Shown: positions 7,143-14,918 of the stretch, in pieces
Position numbering within the stretch: the stretch's first letter is position 1
Layout of the letters: every line of letters starts with the position of its first letter
Source: Spirochaetota bacterium
GTDB lineage: Bacteria; Spirochaetota; UBA4802; UBA5368
Length of the DNA stretch: 29,209 nucleotides
NCBI GenBank assembly: GCA_017998475.1
Contig: JAGODA010000002.1
Coordinates: forward strand, 1-29,209
Direction: 5' to 3'
Position numbers and translations under genes: made by a program
Notes under the pieces: generated by a model
Told to the model about the DNA's origin: nothing
Databases searched by the model: none
What the model saw: the letters and a program-made list of their open reading frames with translations, nothing else

Positions 7143-7989
7143 CCGCGGGTGCGCGCCTAAGACCGTTGGCGAGGCGGTAAAGGAGATCTCCGCTCGCCTC
7201 GTCTCCGCGGGCGTTGAAACGCCCGTACTCGACGCCGAAGTTCTGCTCGCGTTCGCCCTCGGAGTGGAGCGCTACCGCCTGCTGGTGGATGCAGGCCGCC
7301 CCGTGGATCCGGCAGGGTTTCGCGCCTCCCTTCGAATGACGCGCCGGCGCTGCGCGGGCGAACCGGTGGCCTACATAGTCGGCAGGAAGGAGTTCTATTC
7401 CCTGGACTTCCGGGTGACGCGTGGCGTCCTCATCCCCCGTCCCGAAACGGAGCTTCTGGTGGATATGGCGCTGTATCACGCCCGTCCCGGGGCGGTCCTT
7501 CTCGACCTCGGTACGGGGTCCGGCGCGATCGCCGTGGCCGTCGCGCGTAACAGGCCGGACATTAAAGTATACGCGTCGGACATTTCGTCGGCGGCCCTGC
7601 GTGTGGCGAAATGGAACTGCCGTCACCTGGCCGGTCCACGCGCCGTCACGTTTCGCGCGGGCGACCTGTTCGCGCCGTTCGAGGGCAAGCGCTTCGATGT
7701 CGTCGTTTCCAATCCCCCGTACATAGATCCCTCGGTCGCGCCGTCGCTCCAGCGTGAAATCGCGTTCGAGCCGGAAGTGGCGCTTTTCGCCGGGGAGCGC
7801 GGACGCGCGGTCCTTTCCCGTATTATCGCCTCGGCCGGCCGGCACCTGACAAAGGACGGCGTCCTGCTCCTGGAGATGGGTCACGATATGCGCGATTTCA
7901 TCATGGAGGCGGGCCGAAAAGGGGGGTATACCGTTTCGGTGTTTAATGACCTCTCCGGTCTTCCAAGGGCGGCACTACTCAAACGATAA
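7105..7989 (+). CDS. prmC: Release factor glutamine N5-methyltransferase
   Basis: The 294-residue protein has the PrmC/HemK layout: an N-terminal helical substrate-binding domain, LIPRPETELLVD at 109-120, the SAM-binding LDLGTGSGAIAVA (134-146), and the NPPY motif at 203-206 that holds the target glutamine. It methylates the GGQ glutamine of RF1 and RF2. The frame begins with ATGATG at 7105 inside the end of prfA. No in-frame start is seen immediately after the prfA stop, and no good Shine-Dalgarno precedes 7105, so expression probably depends on translational coupling. The first 17 residues are poorly conserved in appearance. Confidence 0.94.
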   Translation: MMSSKSSKPPSADRGCAPKTVGEAVKEISARLVSAGVETPVLDAEVLLAFALGVERYRLLVDAGRPVDPAGFRASLRMTRRRCAGEPVAYIVGRKEFYSLDFRVTRGVLIPRPETELLVDMALYHARPGAVLLDLGTGSGAIAVAVARNRPDIKVYASDISSAALRVAKWNCRHLAGPRAVTFRAGDLFAPFEGKRFDVVVSNPPYIDPSVAPSLQREIAFEPEVALFAGERGRAVLSRIIASAGRHLTKDGVLLLEMGHDMRDFIMEAGRKGGYTVSVFNDLSGLPRAALLKR

Positions 7990-8015
7990 AAATAGCGGCT
8001 TCGCGAAAAAAAGAA

Positions 8016-8043
8016 TTGAAAAATCGGGATGAATGTGTATATT
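8016..8043 (+). promoter_or_regulatory. Putative sigma-70 promoter upstream of the lipocalin-like gene
   Basis: TTGAAA (8016-8021), a 16-nt spacer and TATATT (8038-8043) lie in the 275-nt gap after prmC. Transcription from here would give a leader of roughly 210 nt before 8265, including a GC-rich hairpin around 8200-8227. Confidence 0.45.
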
Positions 8044-8265
8044 CACTCCCGTTTTGTTGAAAAAGACAGAATCGATGTCCAGCCGCGCCTGTCAGACCCG
8101 CCCTTTCGGAGCGAGAAGGGGAGGGTTTCGGAGCGGTATCGCGTATCGGGATACCGGCACCTCCTTCGCCGGTTGCAGAATTACATAATCGTGGAACGAA
8201 CGGCGCCGCGCGAAGCGCGTGCGGTGCCTGTAGCATTTTCCATAACGCGGGGTTCGGATCGTTAA
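8029..8265 (+). CDS. Possible small ORF upstream of the lipocalin-like gene (doubtful)
   Basis: A 78-codon frame ends in TAA that overlaps the ATG of the next gene as TAATG, an arrangement typical of translational coupling. The product is basic (many Arg), has no recognisable domain and lacks a clear Shine-Dalgarno. The best promoter candidate (TATATT at 8038) falls inside it. It may equally be untranslated leader. I do not recognise it and regard it as weakly supported. Confidence 0.2.
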   Translation: MNVYIHSRFVEKDRIDVQPRLSDPPFRSEKGRVSERYRVSGYRHLLRRLQNYIIVERTAPREARAVPVAFSITRGSDR

Positions 8266-9206
8266 TGATAAACGTTAAAGATGAGTACCTGCATGAAGGA
8301 AAAAGGATCGCCGGCTGGGCGGAGTCGTACAGCCTGAACTTCGCCGACAGGAAGAGCAAGCTGTTCGGTTTCGCGGATATCAATTATTTCCCATCCTCCC
8401 GGGAGGCCGAGTTCACCTGGTCGGTGTTTTACAACGACGAGCTGTATTCCTATGCCAATACCGTCGACTTCCGTCCCGCCGAGGGCGCGCGCGTGCTTTC
8501 CGACCGGCGCTTTACCTACAAGATCATACATCCCCCTGAAAAATTCGAGATGAAGCTGAAGGGCGAATCGATCGCTCTCGATCTCTCGCTTACGGGGGCG
8601 TATCCGGCATATGTGTTTCCGGCCGCGACTTCGGAGGACTCGCACACCGCCGAAGGAGAGCGCGAGATTCAGCTGTGGGAGCGCTACGAGCAGCGTTGTA
8701 GAGTCTCCGGTGCCCTTTCCGTCCTTCGCGGGGAGAAGAAGGGGCAGACAAGGCGCTTTGAATGTCCCGGCATGCGCAAGCATTCCTGGGGAGAGCGCTT
8801 TTCGGACCGGCTGCAGTGTTACAGCTGGGTGAACGTCCAGTTTCGGGACATGTGCATGGACCTCACCTATTTCGAGGTGGGCTCCGTTCCCTACTCGCAG
8901 GGGTTCATCTCGCGCAGGAGCGGCAATATCCCCATAATGAACGTGGAGCTCGAGCTTCTGGCCTTCAGCCGCGAGAAAAAGACGCTGCTTTCGGGCGAGT
9001 TCTCCTACCGCGACGCTCAGGACGACCGCGACCTCATCGTTTCGCGGCGGATCCATTCCGTGGATATGCCTCTGCCCCGCAGCAAGAAGGCCCGCTACGT
9101 GCGTTTCCGGGCGTTCTCGGAATTCACCGTGATCGGTACGGGCAAGAAGGGAATCGGCATGGAGGAGCATCTCATCTCGCTCGAAAGGCTGAAGACCCTG
9201 GACTGA
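8265..9206 (+). CDS. Lipocalin-like CrtC/AttH-superfamily protein
   Basis: The 313-residue protein is rich in beta-strand patterns and contains GMRKHSWGERFSDRLQCYSWV near residue 170. This resembles the G-x-x-D/K-H-x-WG-x-R signature of the CrtC/AttH/Svf1-like double-lipocalin superfamily and related DUF families. Known members hydrate carotenoids or bind or modify lipids. The specific reaction here cannot be assigned. No signal peptide is visible, so it is probably cytoplasmic or membrane-associated. The start at 8265 has no strong Shine-Dalgarno but overlaps the preceding short frame. It is followed 9 nt later by a polytopic membrane protein, so the two are probably co-transcribed and may act together on lipids. 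Confidence 0.55.
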   Translation: MINVKDEYLHEGKRIAGWAESYSLNFADRKSKLFGFADINYFPSSREAEFTWSVFYNDELYSYANTVDFRPAEGARVLSDRRFTYKIIHPPEKFEMKLKGESIALDLSLTGAYPAYVFPAATSEDSHTAEGEREIQLWERYEQRCRVSGALSVLRGEKKGQTRRFECPGMRKHSWGERFSDRLQCYSWVNVQFRDMCMDLTYFEVGSVPYSQGFISRRSGNIPIMNVELELLAFSREKKTLLSGEFSYRDAQDDRDLIVSRRIHSVDMPLPRSKKARYVRFRAFSEFTVIGTGKKGIGMEEHLISLERLKTLD

Positions 9207-9215
9207 CGAGGGCAC

Positions 9216-10541
9216 ATGTCACTCTTTTCCTCGCGTATCAGGAGCATCGCGGTTTTCGTCTACATCCTTCTCTTCCTCCTGGTGCTCAATCTCTATTTCA
9301 ATCTGAACTTCTCCTGGGAGGGCATAACCCTCATCGTACGCATCTATATTTATATATTCTCCTTTTACCTTGTGTTCACATTCTCCTCAATCAACATCGA
9401 CCTGTTCGAGAGCATGTACAGGGAGCGTTTCGGGACTCCGGGCGAGCAGATCCTGTTCCTCGAGGCCCGGGTCGCGCCGCTGCTGCTCTTATATTTTATT
9501 GTAATCGTTTTCACCCTTATCGCCGGTGTCAACCGGCCCGAATGGCCGTGGGCGCCGATTATCGAGGTACTTAACGGGCGATATTCAAACCTCGTGGTCT
9601 ATTCCCTTTTCCTCCTGTTCATTCTCAAGCTGCGTAAAGACCCTTTCGTGACGATCCCGCTTTTTCTGGGGATGTGCGTGGTGTACTTCTATCTGGATAT
9701 GGCCGTCGATTCCCTGGCGACCGGCGGAATGCTGGTTCATCTGATGATGATCGTGAAATTCATCATTTTCTTTTTCTTCCTCTTCGTGGAATTTTTCGCG
9801 CGCCGCAACCCCCTCAAACTGCTCGTCACCGCCGTGGTCGTAAGCATGGCAGCGTACCTTCTCTCCCTGGGATCCTACCGGCTCATCTTCAGCACGGCAC
9901 CGGACCACTCGTTCAGGAAGCGCGAGTCGGGCCTGCAGCTCCTGCGAATGGGCTTCACGTCGCCCCTCCTTGAGCTTAAAGGCGATGTTATGCGTAATCC
10001 TGATAAAGATTTTTTCCGCACCGTCCTGTCGTACGCGAGGGAGTACCGGGTTGACCTTGATTTTACCGACGAGGAATGGGAAAGCCTGCTGTTCTCCGGT
10101 TCGGCCGAGATGGCCGATCTCATCTCGGAACACATTATGAACAGGAACATTCCCCTGTCGTACGCGCGACTGGTCGGCTTCGCGCTCGAAAACTCGACGC
10201 GCGGCGAGCCGGGCCTCCAGAACGCGACGAGCTTCAGCAAGATCGCCGCGCGCTACGTGCCCGGTAACGAGAGCGACTTCAAACGGAAGATAGCCGATTC
10301 GGGGAAGGAATTCGCGCGATGGGGGCTGGCGGTGCTCGGAGAGGTCGCGCATCCGGAGGATGTTCCTTTCCTCGTGGAATACCTGGCGAGCACCGACTCC
10401 GCGCTCGCCGAGGTCGCCTACACCTCTCTTCAGAAGATCACGGGACTCGATCCCCGGGGCGCGCTCAACCGTCGCGTCAACGACCCGGAGGTCATGGCCG
10501 CGTTCAGGGATTATTACCTGCAAAATCGCAGAACGCGGTGA
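9216..10541 (+). CDS. Polytopic membrane protein with helical-repeat C-terminal domain
   Basis: The 441-residue product has about six or seven hydrophobic segments in residues 10-220 (for example AVFVYILLFLLVLNLYF and FIIFFFFLFVEFF). A soluble C-terminal half follows from about 225. The tail reads as alternating amphipathic helices, with a segment (WGLAVLGEVAHPEDVPFLVE) like HEAT or armadillo repeats, which usually serve protein-protein contacts. I do not recognise the family and no catalytic motif is visible. The ATG at 9216 is 9 nt after the lipocalin-like gene, which suggests an operon. Its 3' end overlaps the 3' end of the convergent nth gene by 38 nt. Confidence 0.65.
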   Translation: MSLFSSRIRSIAVFVYILLFLLVLNLYFNLNFSWEGITLIVRIYIYIFSFYLVFTFSSINIDLFESMYRERFGTPGEQILFLEARVAPLLLLYFIVIVFTLIAGVNRPEWPWAPIIEVLNGRYSNLVVYSLFLLFILKLRKDPFVTIPLFLGMCVVYFYLDMAVDSLATGGMLVHLMMIVKFIIFFFFLFVEFFARRNPLKLLVTAVVVSMAAYLLSLGSYRLIFSTAPDHSFRKRESGLQLLRMGFTSPLLELKGDVMRNPDKDFFRTVLSYAREYRVDLDFTDEEWESLLFSGSAEMADLISEHIMNRNIPLSYARLVGFALENSTRGEPGLQNATSFSKIAARYVPGNESDFKRKIADSGKEFARWGLAVLGEVAHPEDVPFLVEYLASTDSALAEVAYTSLQKITGLDPRGALNRRVNDPEVMAAFRDYYLQNRRTR

Positions 10542-11211
10542 CCGGGCACCGGTCGCACAGCGGGCCGCGGGCCTTGCACACGGTGCGACCGTGGGTGATG
10601 AAAAGCAGGTGGCCGTTTATCCAGTCTGACGCGGGAATCACCGCGGTCAGGCACGCTTCCACGACGTCGGGATTGTCCGAGCGGGCGTAGCCGATCCGGT
10701 TCGAGACCCGCAGCACGTGCGTGTCCACGGCAAACGCGGGAACTCCGAATCCCATCGCCAGGATGACGTTTGCCGATTTTCGCCCCACACCGGGAAGCGA
10801 CATGAGCTCGTCCCTCCCCGACGGGAGTGATCCCCGGTGTCTCTCAATAACCATTTGCGCCAGCGCACGGATGTTCCTGGCCTTGGAGCGATAAAATCCC
10901 ACGCTGTGTATCAATTTCTCGAGATCGGATATCCTGGCCCCGGCAAGCTCGGTGAATCCGGGATACCGCTCGAAGAGGCGCGGCGTCACCGAATTGACCT
11001 GTTTGTCCGTGGTCTGCGCCGAAAGAACGACCGCCACGGCGAGCTGGTAGGGATTCAGGTACTCCAGCGCGGGCGCGGGACGCCCGTGGTACTCAAACAG
11101 CGCGGCCACGATTCGACGCGAGCGCGCGGGGGTCATCGTAGCGGGGCAGTGGCCGCCCCTGGCGGACCGCGCTGTTCCGCCGGTCGATGGAGCGTCGGGC
11201 TCGATTGTCAT
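10504..11211 (-). CDS. nth: Endonuclease III (DNA glycosylase/AP lyase)
   Basis: The protein carries the helix-hairpin-helix LPGVGRKSANVIL with catalytic Lys145 and the catalytic Asp163 (AVDTHVLR). Its C-terminal 4Fe-4S ligands are C212-x6-C219-x2-C222-x5-C228. It excises oxidised pyrimidines and nicks abasic DNA in base-excision repair. The start at 11211 has AGAGAGG (minus strand, 11222-11228) upstream and lies 18 nt after the stop of the sensor kinase. The ATG at 11136 would give a 210-residue protein closer to the usual family length, and the first 25 residues look non-native, so that start is a real alternative. It sits downstream of a histidine kinase, probably by transcriptional read-through only. 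Confidence 0.94.
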   Translation of the reverse strand: MTIEPDAPSTGGTARSARGGHCPATMTPARSRRIVAALFEYHGRPAPALEYLNPYQLAVAVVLSAQTTDKQVNSVTPRLFERYPGFTELAGARISDLEKLIHSVGFYRSKARNIRALAQMVIERHRGSLPSGRDELMSLPGVGRKSANVILAMGFGVPAFAVDTHVLRVSNRIGYARSDNPDVVEACLTAVIPASDWINGHLLFITHGRTVCKARGPLCDRCPVTAFCDFAGNNP

Positions 11212-11229
11212 TCGCTCGGATGCCTCTCT

Positions 11230-12705
11230 TTATGATGATGCCGCGCCGATACGCTCTCTCGAGGCCGGAAAAGTCATTATGAACCGGGCTCCCCGGCCGG
11301 GGGTCGATTCGACCCTTATGTCGGCGTTGTGCTCGCGCAGGATCCTGCTGCTTATCGAAAGGCCGATACCGGTGCCGCTCGCCCGGCGCTTGGTCGTGAA
11401 GAACGGCGACCATATCTTCTTGACAATGTCTTCCGGGATTCCCGTCCCGTTATCCTCCACGAGCAGCCGGACCCCGTCTTCGGTCTGTTCCGTGGCTATG
11501 GTGATCCTTCCCGTGTAGCCGTTTTCCGCCGTCTTCTGGCGCTCCATGATCGCGTCTCTCGCGTTGAGGAGCAGGTTGATTATGAGCTGCTCTATGCTGA
11601 TCCTGTCACCGTGCACCCTCGCGATATTCTCGTTGAGGACCAGGATGATGTCCACGCTGTACTTCTTGAACTGGAGATTCACGAGATCGATGGCGTCAAG
11701 CGCCACGCGGTTGAGGTCGATCAGCCGCATGTTCATGCCGCTTCGCCGGGAAAAATTCCGTATATGGTCAATGATCGAGGCGGACTTGTCCACGAGCGTG
11801 CATATCTTCATCAGCTCGGCCGCCGCCTCGAGATTGTCGAACTCGTCGTAATTGATGTCGTCCATCATGTTCTGGGCGATCGCCTTGATGCCAGTCAGAG
11901 GCTGGGCCAGTTCGTGCGCGATTCCGGTGGTGACCTCGGCCAGGCTGGCGTGGCGTGAGATCTGGAGAAGCTCGTTATCGCGCTCCTGCACCAGCGCCTT
12001 GAGCCGCTCCACCTTCTGCCTGAGGCGGGTGTTGTTGTGGATGAGCCGCCGGTTGAGTTCGCGCGACTCCCTGAAGTGAACGGCGATGCGGTTTATCCGC
12101 GCGTGATAGCTGTAGAGGAAGAGGAGGGACGTTATGGCGTGGAGCGCTCCGGCACCGGCCGCGTAATACATGGAAGCCCCGGACCACGCCGACAGCGCGC
12201 AGGCGGCAATGGCCGCGACGAGAGTGATCTGCAGCACAAGGTAGATCCCGGTCGAAGCGAAGACACTTTTGAAAAAAAGACGGGCCGCCCAGGCGTAAAA
12301 AATGACAAACGTGATGGAAGCGATAAGCGTCGCGCGTGCGTCGAAGACCACAACCAGGATCATAAAGACCGGCGAAACCGCCACGAGCGCGCCCGGCCGC
12401 GATTTAGTTCTCGTCCTGATATAGTTGGCGGTCATCCGCGCGTAGGCCGCCGGGAAAAGAGATACGCCGGCGAGCGATGCATACGCGATCCATCGCGGCG
12501 GTTCGGTTCCCTCCAGGCGAAGGTATTCCGGAAACAGTATGAGAAGGGTTGTGAGCGAGGCGGTCAGGAATTCGATCGAGGTCCTGCGCCTGACGAAAAA
12601 CAGCATCGCGATGAATTCGAACAGGATCGCGAAAAGGAGAAAGGCGACGATGATCTTGACCGGGCTCATGGCTGGGCGTTTATCCGGCGTCTTGTTGTTT
12701 GACAT
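11230..12705 (-). CDS. Membrane sensor histidine kinase
   Basis: The 491-residue protein starts with about six to seven transmembrane helices (16-205) that replace a periplasmic sensor domain, then a coiled-coil (212-250). The HisKA box is GIAHELAQPLTG, with phospho-acceptor H264. The ATPase domain follows with N box (LLLNARDAI), G1 (VEDNGTGIP), F box (FFTTK) and G2 (GTGIGLSI). It should autophosphorylate in response to a membrane or intracellular signal. No response regulator is encoded nearby, so it is an orphan kinase here. The ATG at 12705 is used; ATG at 12669 (MSPVKI) is possible. It is divergent from a J-domain gene across a 189-nt gap. Confidence 0.92.
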   Translation of the reverse strand: MSNNKTPDKRPAMSPVKIIVAFLLFAILFEFIAMLFFVRRRTSIEFLTASLTTLLILFPEYLRLEGTEPPRWIAYASLAGVSLFPAAYARMTANYIRTRTKSRPGALVAVSPVFMILVVVFDARATLIASITFVIFYAWAARLFFKSVFASTGIYLVLQITLVAAIAACALSAWSGASMYYAAGAGALHAITSLLFLYSYHARINRIAVHFRESRELNRRLIHNNTRLRQKVERLKALVQERDNELLQISRHASLAEVTTGIAHELAQPLTGIKAIAQNMMDDINYDEFDNLEAAAELMKICTLVDKSASIIDHIRNFSRRSGMNMRLIDLNRVALDAIDLVNLQFKKYSVDIILVLNENIARVHGDRISIEQLIINLLLNARDAIMERQKTAENGYTGRITIATEQTEDGVRLLVEDNGTGIPEDIVKKIWSPFFTTKRRASGTGIGLSISSRILREHNADIRVESTPGRGARFIMTFPASRERIGAASS

Positions 12706-12894
12706 TTGCGGAGACGGTTTGCATTATGTCAATAGCTTTTACCGGATCGCCGGCGATGACGCCGAAAGGCCGGATCCGGATACGGGCGATCCGCCGGCGC
12801 GGCATCGCCCCGATACGGTGTCGGCCGCGCACCGTGATCATGCCCCGGCATTTCATCGCCGCTCCGGGGAGGCGGACTGTCCGGCGGATAACGC

Positions 12895-13362
12895 ATGAAC
12901 GACGAAGACGAAAAAAAGCGACGCTACCTTCTGCTCTTCGGGCTTTCCGGGGACTTCGACGCCGAAGAACTGCGGTCGGCGTATCGCGCGCTCGCCAAGT
13001 TAAACCATCCCGACGTGGCCTCCGACGCGGGGGCGGGGATGCGTATGGTCATCATAAACGAGGGATATCGCTTCCTCAGGGAGGCCGGGGAGGGCTTTCA
13101 GCTCCCCGCGGAACGAGGTGAAAAGGACGAGGACCCCTGCTACGAGCAGTACCGGCGCGCCTTCCGTTCGATGGCCTCGGCATTCGACGAGTATTTCGGC
13201 GAGGGCGGGCGCAAGGGACGCGTCGGCGATCTGGAGGCCCTGCGCGGGCGGCTTCGGGAAGCCAAGACCCAGTTCGCGGTGCTGGTGGACGAAATGGACT
13301 ACAACCCGTATGTCGACGACGCCATCGACCGCATCGCCAGCATTAATAAATGGCTGGAATGA
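12895..13362 (+). CDS. Small J-domain protein
   Basis: The 155-residue protein begins with a J-domain (about residues 9-65). It includes helix II, the HPD motif in KLNHPDVAS and a helix III-like NEGYRFLREAG. The remainder is helical and acidic and lacks the Gly/Phe region, zinc centre and C-terminal domains of DnaJ. It is therefore a class III J-protein that would stimulate the ATPase of an Hsp70 for one particular client. No dnaK or grpE is in the window. The ATG at 12895 has no strong Shine-Dalgarno. The tRNA-Arg gene follows 62 nt after its stop. Confidence 0.8.
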   Translation: MNDEDEKKRRYLLLFGLSGDFDAEELRSAYRALAKLNHPDVASDAGAGMRMVIINEGYRFLREAGEGFQLPAERGEKDEDPCYEQYRRAFRSMASAFDEYFGEGGRKGRVGDLEALRGRLREAKTQFAVLVDEMDYNPYVDDAIDRIASINKWLE

Positions 13363-13424
13363 AAGAAAGTAGTTGAAAAAAATGTCCGGCCGGCCCAGTC
13401 TAGCATGAGAAGCGGTCGTATCAG

Positions 13425-13497
13425 GCGCCTGTAGCTCAGTGGATAGAGCAATGGCCTCCGGAGCCATGTGTCGCACGTTCAACTCGTGTCAGGCGCA
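13425..13497 (+). tRNA. tRNA-Arg (anticodon CCG)
   Basis: Full cloverleaf of 73 nt. The acceptor stem GCGCCTG (13425-13431) pairs with CAGGCGC (13490-13496). The D arm is GCTC...GAGC (13434-13449). The anticodon stem ATGGC/GCCAT encloses loop CTCCGGA with anticodon CCG at 13458-13460. The T loop TTCAACT (13478-13484) has a 5-bp stem including one G-T pair. The discriminator is A13497 and CCA is not encoded. It reads CGG arginine codons, common in this GC-rich genome. Confidence 0.97.
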
Positions 13498-13505
13498 CGT
13501 CCACG

Positions 13506-13534
13506 GGGACGCGGGAAACCGCGTCCCTATCTTT
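13506..13534 (+). terminator. Rho-independent terminator of tRNA-Arg
   Basis: A 9-bp perfect stem GGGACGCGG/CCGCGTCCC (13506-13514 with 13519-13527) is closed by a GAAA tetraloop and followed by TATCTTT. It lies 8 nt after the tRNA. The stem ends exactly at the stop codon of the convergent gene at 13527. Confidence 0.85.
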
Positions 13535-14231
13535 GCGTGCCGGCGGCGCGCTCGAGCTCCCGCTTGCGTTCCCGGACCCTGGCCAGATGGCCGTTGATGA
13601 TCCTTCCGTAGTCCAGCTCGCCGCGCACGATCGAATAGCGCTCGGATTCGATAAATCCCATGTCGGTGGTCAGCCGGTATTCGCTGGCGCGCTCCGCGTA
13701 ACGCCGCGCCTCCTCCCAGTACGGAAGGGCCCTGCCGTACATGTCTTCGGCGATATCCAGGCTCTCCCCGATCTCCCTGGCGAAGTCGAGGTTGTGAAAG
13801 TAGATCCTGCGCTTGTCATAGCGGGCGGCGATCTTCATGTGGTCGCGCATGATGAGCATGTTGATGTGCATGAACATCAGGTTGCGGTATTTCGAGTATT
13901 CCTCCTCGCTCTCGATCTTGATCAGCGCTTCCGAGGGATGGCGGAATTTGCATCCAAGGGCGATCTTCATCCGCTCGATGTTCTTGCGAAGCGAATTCTC
14001 GTTGTAATACTGTTTCATGCCGTAGAGCAGGTAGAAGTCCTCGAGATAGTGGGGTACCGTTTTGAAATGGAGGCGTGATTTCGGAATGTAGTCCGAAAAC
14101 GGCACGTACCGGTCCTTCTCTTCCTTGAAGTACTGATACTGATAGTCCTCCGTCCACGCGGGGTCCGCCCACAGTGCCAGCAGGAGTGTAAGGGTCGCGA
14201 GAAGCGCGTTTTTTACCGTAAAGTTCCTCAT
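13527..14231 (-). CDS. Exported protein of unknown function
   Basis: The 234-residue product starts with a signal peptide (MRNFTVKNALLATLTLLLAL, then WADPAWTEDY), so the mature protein is probably periplasmic or surface-located. The mature part is rich in Tyr, Glu and Arg and predicted helical, with long amphipathic stretches such as SLDIAEDMYGRALPYWEEAR that resemble tetratricopeptide-like helices. I do not recognise the family. The start at 14231 is chosen for the signal peptide; upstream in frame the sequence overlaps mntP and is Arg-rich shadow. It lies 98 nt downstream of mntP on the same strand. Confidence 0.72.
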   Translation of the reverse strand: MRNFTVKNALLATLTLLLALWADPAWTEDYQYQYFKEEKDRYVPFSDYIPKSRLHFKTVPHYLEDFYLLYGMKQYYNENSLRKNIERMKIALGCKFRHPSEALIKIESEEEYSKYRNLMFMHINMLIMRDHMKIAARYDKRRIYFHNLDFAREIGESLDIAEDMYGRALPYWEEARRYAERASEYRLTTDMGFIESERYSIVRGELDYGRIINGHLARVRERKRELERAAGTQR

Positions 14232-14329
14232 GTGCGTGTTTCCGGCTGCCGCGGAGCGGCCCCTTCTCGTACGCACGGGGCCTTTCGGTTTCAAGTATCG
14301 GCAGAAAGGGTCCGGAAGTGAAGGACGGT

Positions 14330-14890
14330 TCAGCCCAGATGCTCGACGACGATCCTCACCCCGATGGCGATGAGGATGACGCCGCCCATCCTCATCACGC
14401 GCCTCCCCAGGAGCTCCCCTGCCTTCTTGCCGAGCGCGATCCCGGTGATCGAGAACAGGGCGCAGACCACACCGATCACCACGCTCGGAAACAGGATCGG
14501 TTTGCCCAGCACTCCGATGCCGAGCCCCACCGCCAGCGCGTCGATACTGGTGGCCACGGAGAGCAGCACAAGCGTCCACCCGCGCGAGGGGTCGGCGGCG
14601 GGCGCGTCGGAATCGGCGGTCGAGAAGGAGTCCCGGATCATCTTGACTCCGATGGCGGAGAGCAGCGCCATCGCCACCCAGTGGTCGTAATCGCGGATAA
14701 GTCTCTCGACGAACACGCCGCCGCAGTAGCCGATAACGGGCATGAGAAACTGGAAGAGACCGAAATGAAAGGCCAGCCGGAAATAATGTCTCGGGGTGGG
14801 ACGGTCGATCACCATGCCGGCCGCGATCGAAACGGAAAAGGCGTCCATGGCGAGGGCCACGGAGATTCCAATTATGCTTGCAAGGTCCAT
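14330..14890 (-). CDS. mntP: MntP-family manganese efflux pump
   Basis: The 186-residue protein has six hydrophobic helices in two related halves. The conserved acidic motifs are AMDAFSVSIAAG (D16) and TSIDALAVG (D117), which in MntP line the Mn2+ path. It should export manganese across the inner membrane. GGAG on the minus strand precedes the ATG at 14890 by about 7 nt. The upstream gap to the J-domain gene is only 28 nt and contains no room for a yybP-ykoY Mn riboswitch, so control by that riboswitch is unlikely unless it lies upstream of the J-domain gene. Confidence 0.93.
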   Translation of the reverse strand: MDLASIIGISVALAMDAFSVSIAAGMVIDRPTPRHYFRLAFHFGLFQFLMPVIGYCGGVFVERLIRDYDHWVAMALLSAIGVKMIRDSFSTADSDAPAADPSRGWTLVLLSVATSIDALAVGLGIGVLGKPILFPSVVIGVVCALFSITGIALGKKAGELLGRRVMRMGGVILIAIGVRIVVEHLG

Positions 14891-14918
14891 GCCGGTCTCC
14901 GGTTGGAATGGATATCGA

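Noticed and set aside
9585..10523. Minus-strand 312-codon frame
   Set aside because: It is antisense to the polytopic membrane protein and rich in Arg, Glu and His from complementing hydrophobic codons.
12706..12894. Possible gene or regulatory RNA between the sensor kinase and the J-domain gene
   Set aside because: The 189-nt gap holds several short GC palindromes and a minus-strand TTGACA too close to the kinase start, but no convincing gene, promoter pair or RNA fold.
14891..14918. yybP-ykoY manganese riboswitch upstream of mntP
   Set aside because: The gap is only 28 nt, too short for the element.
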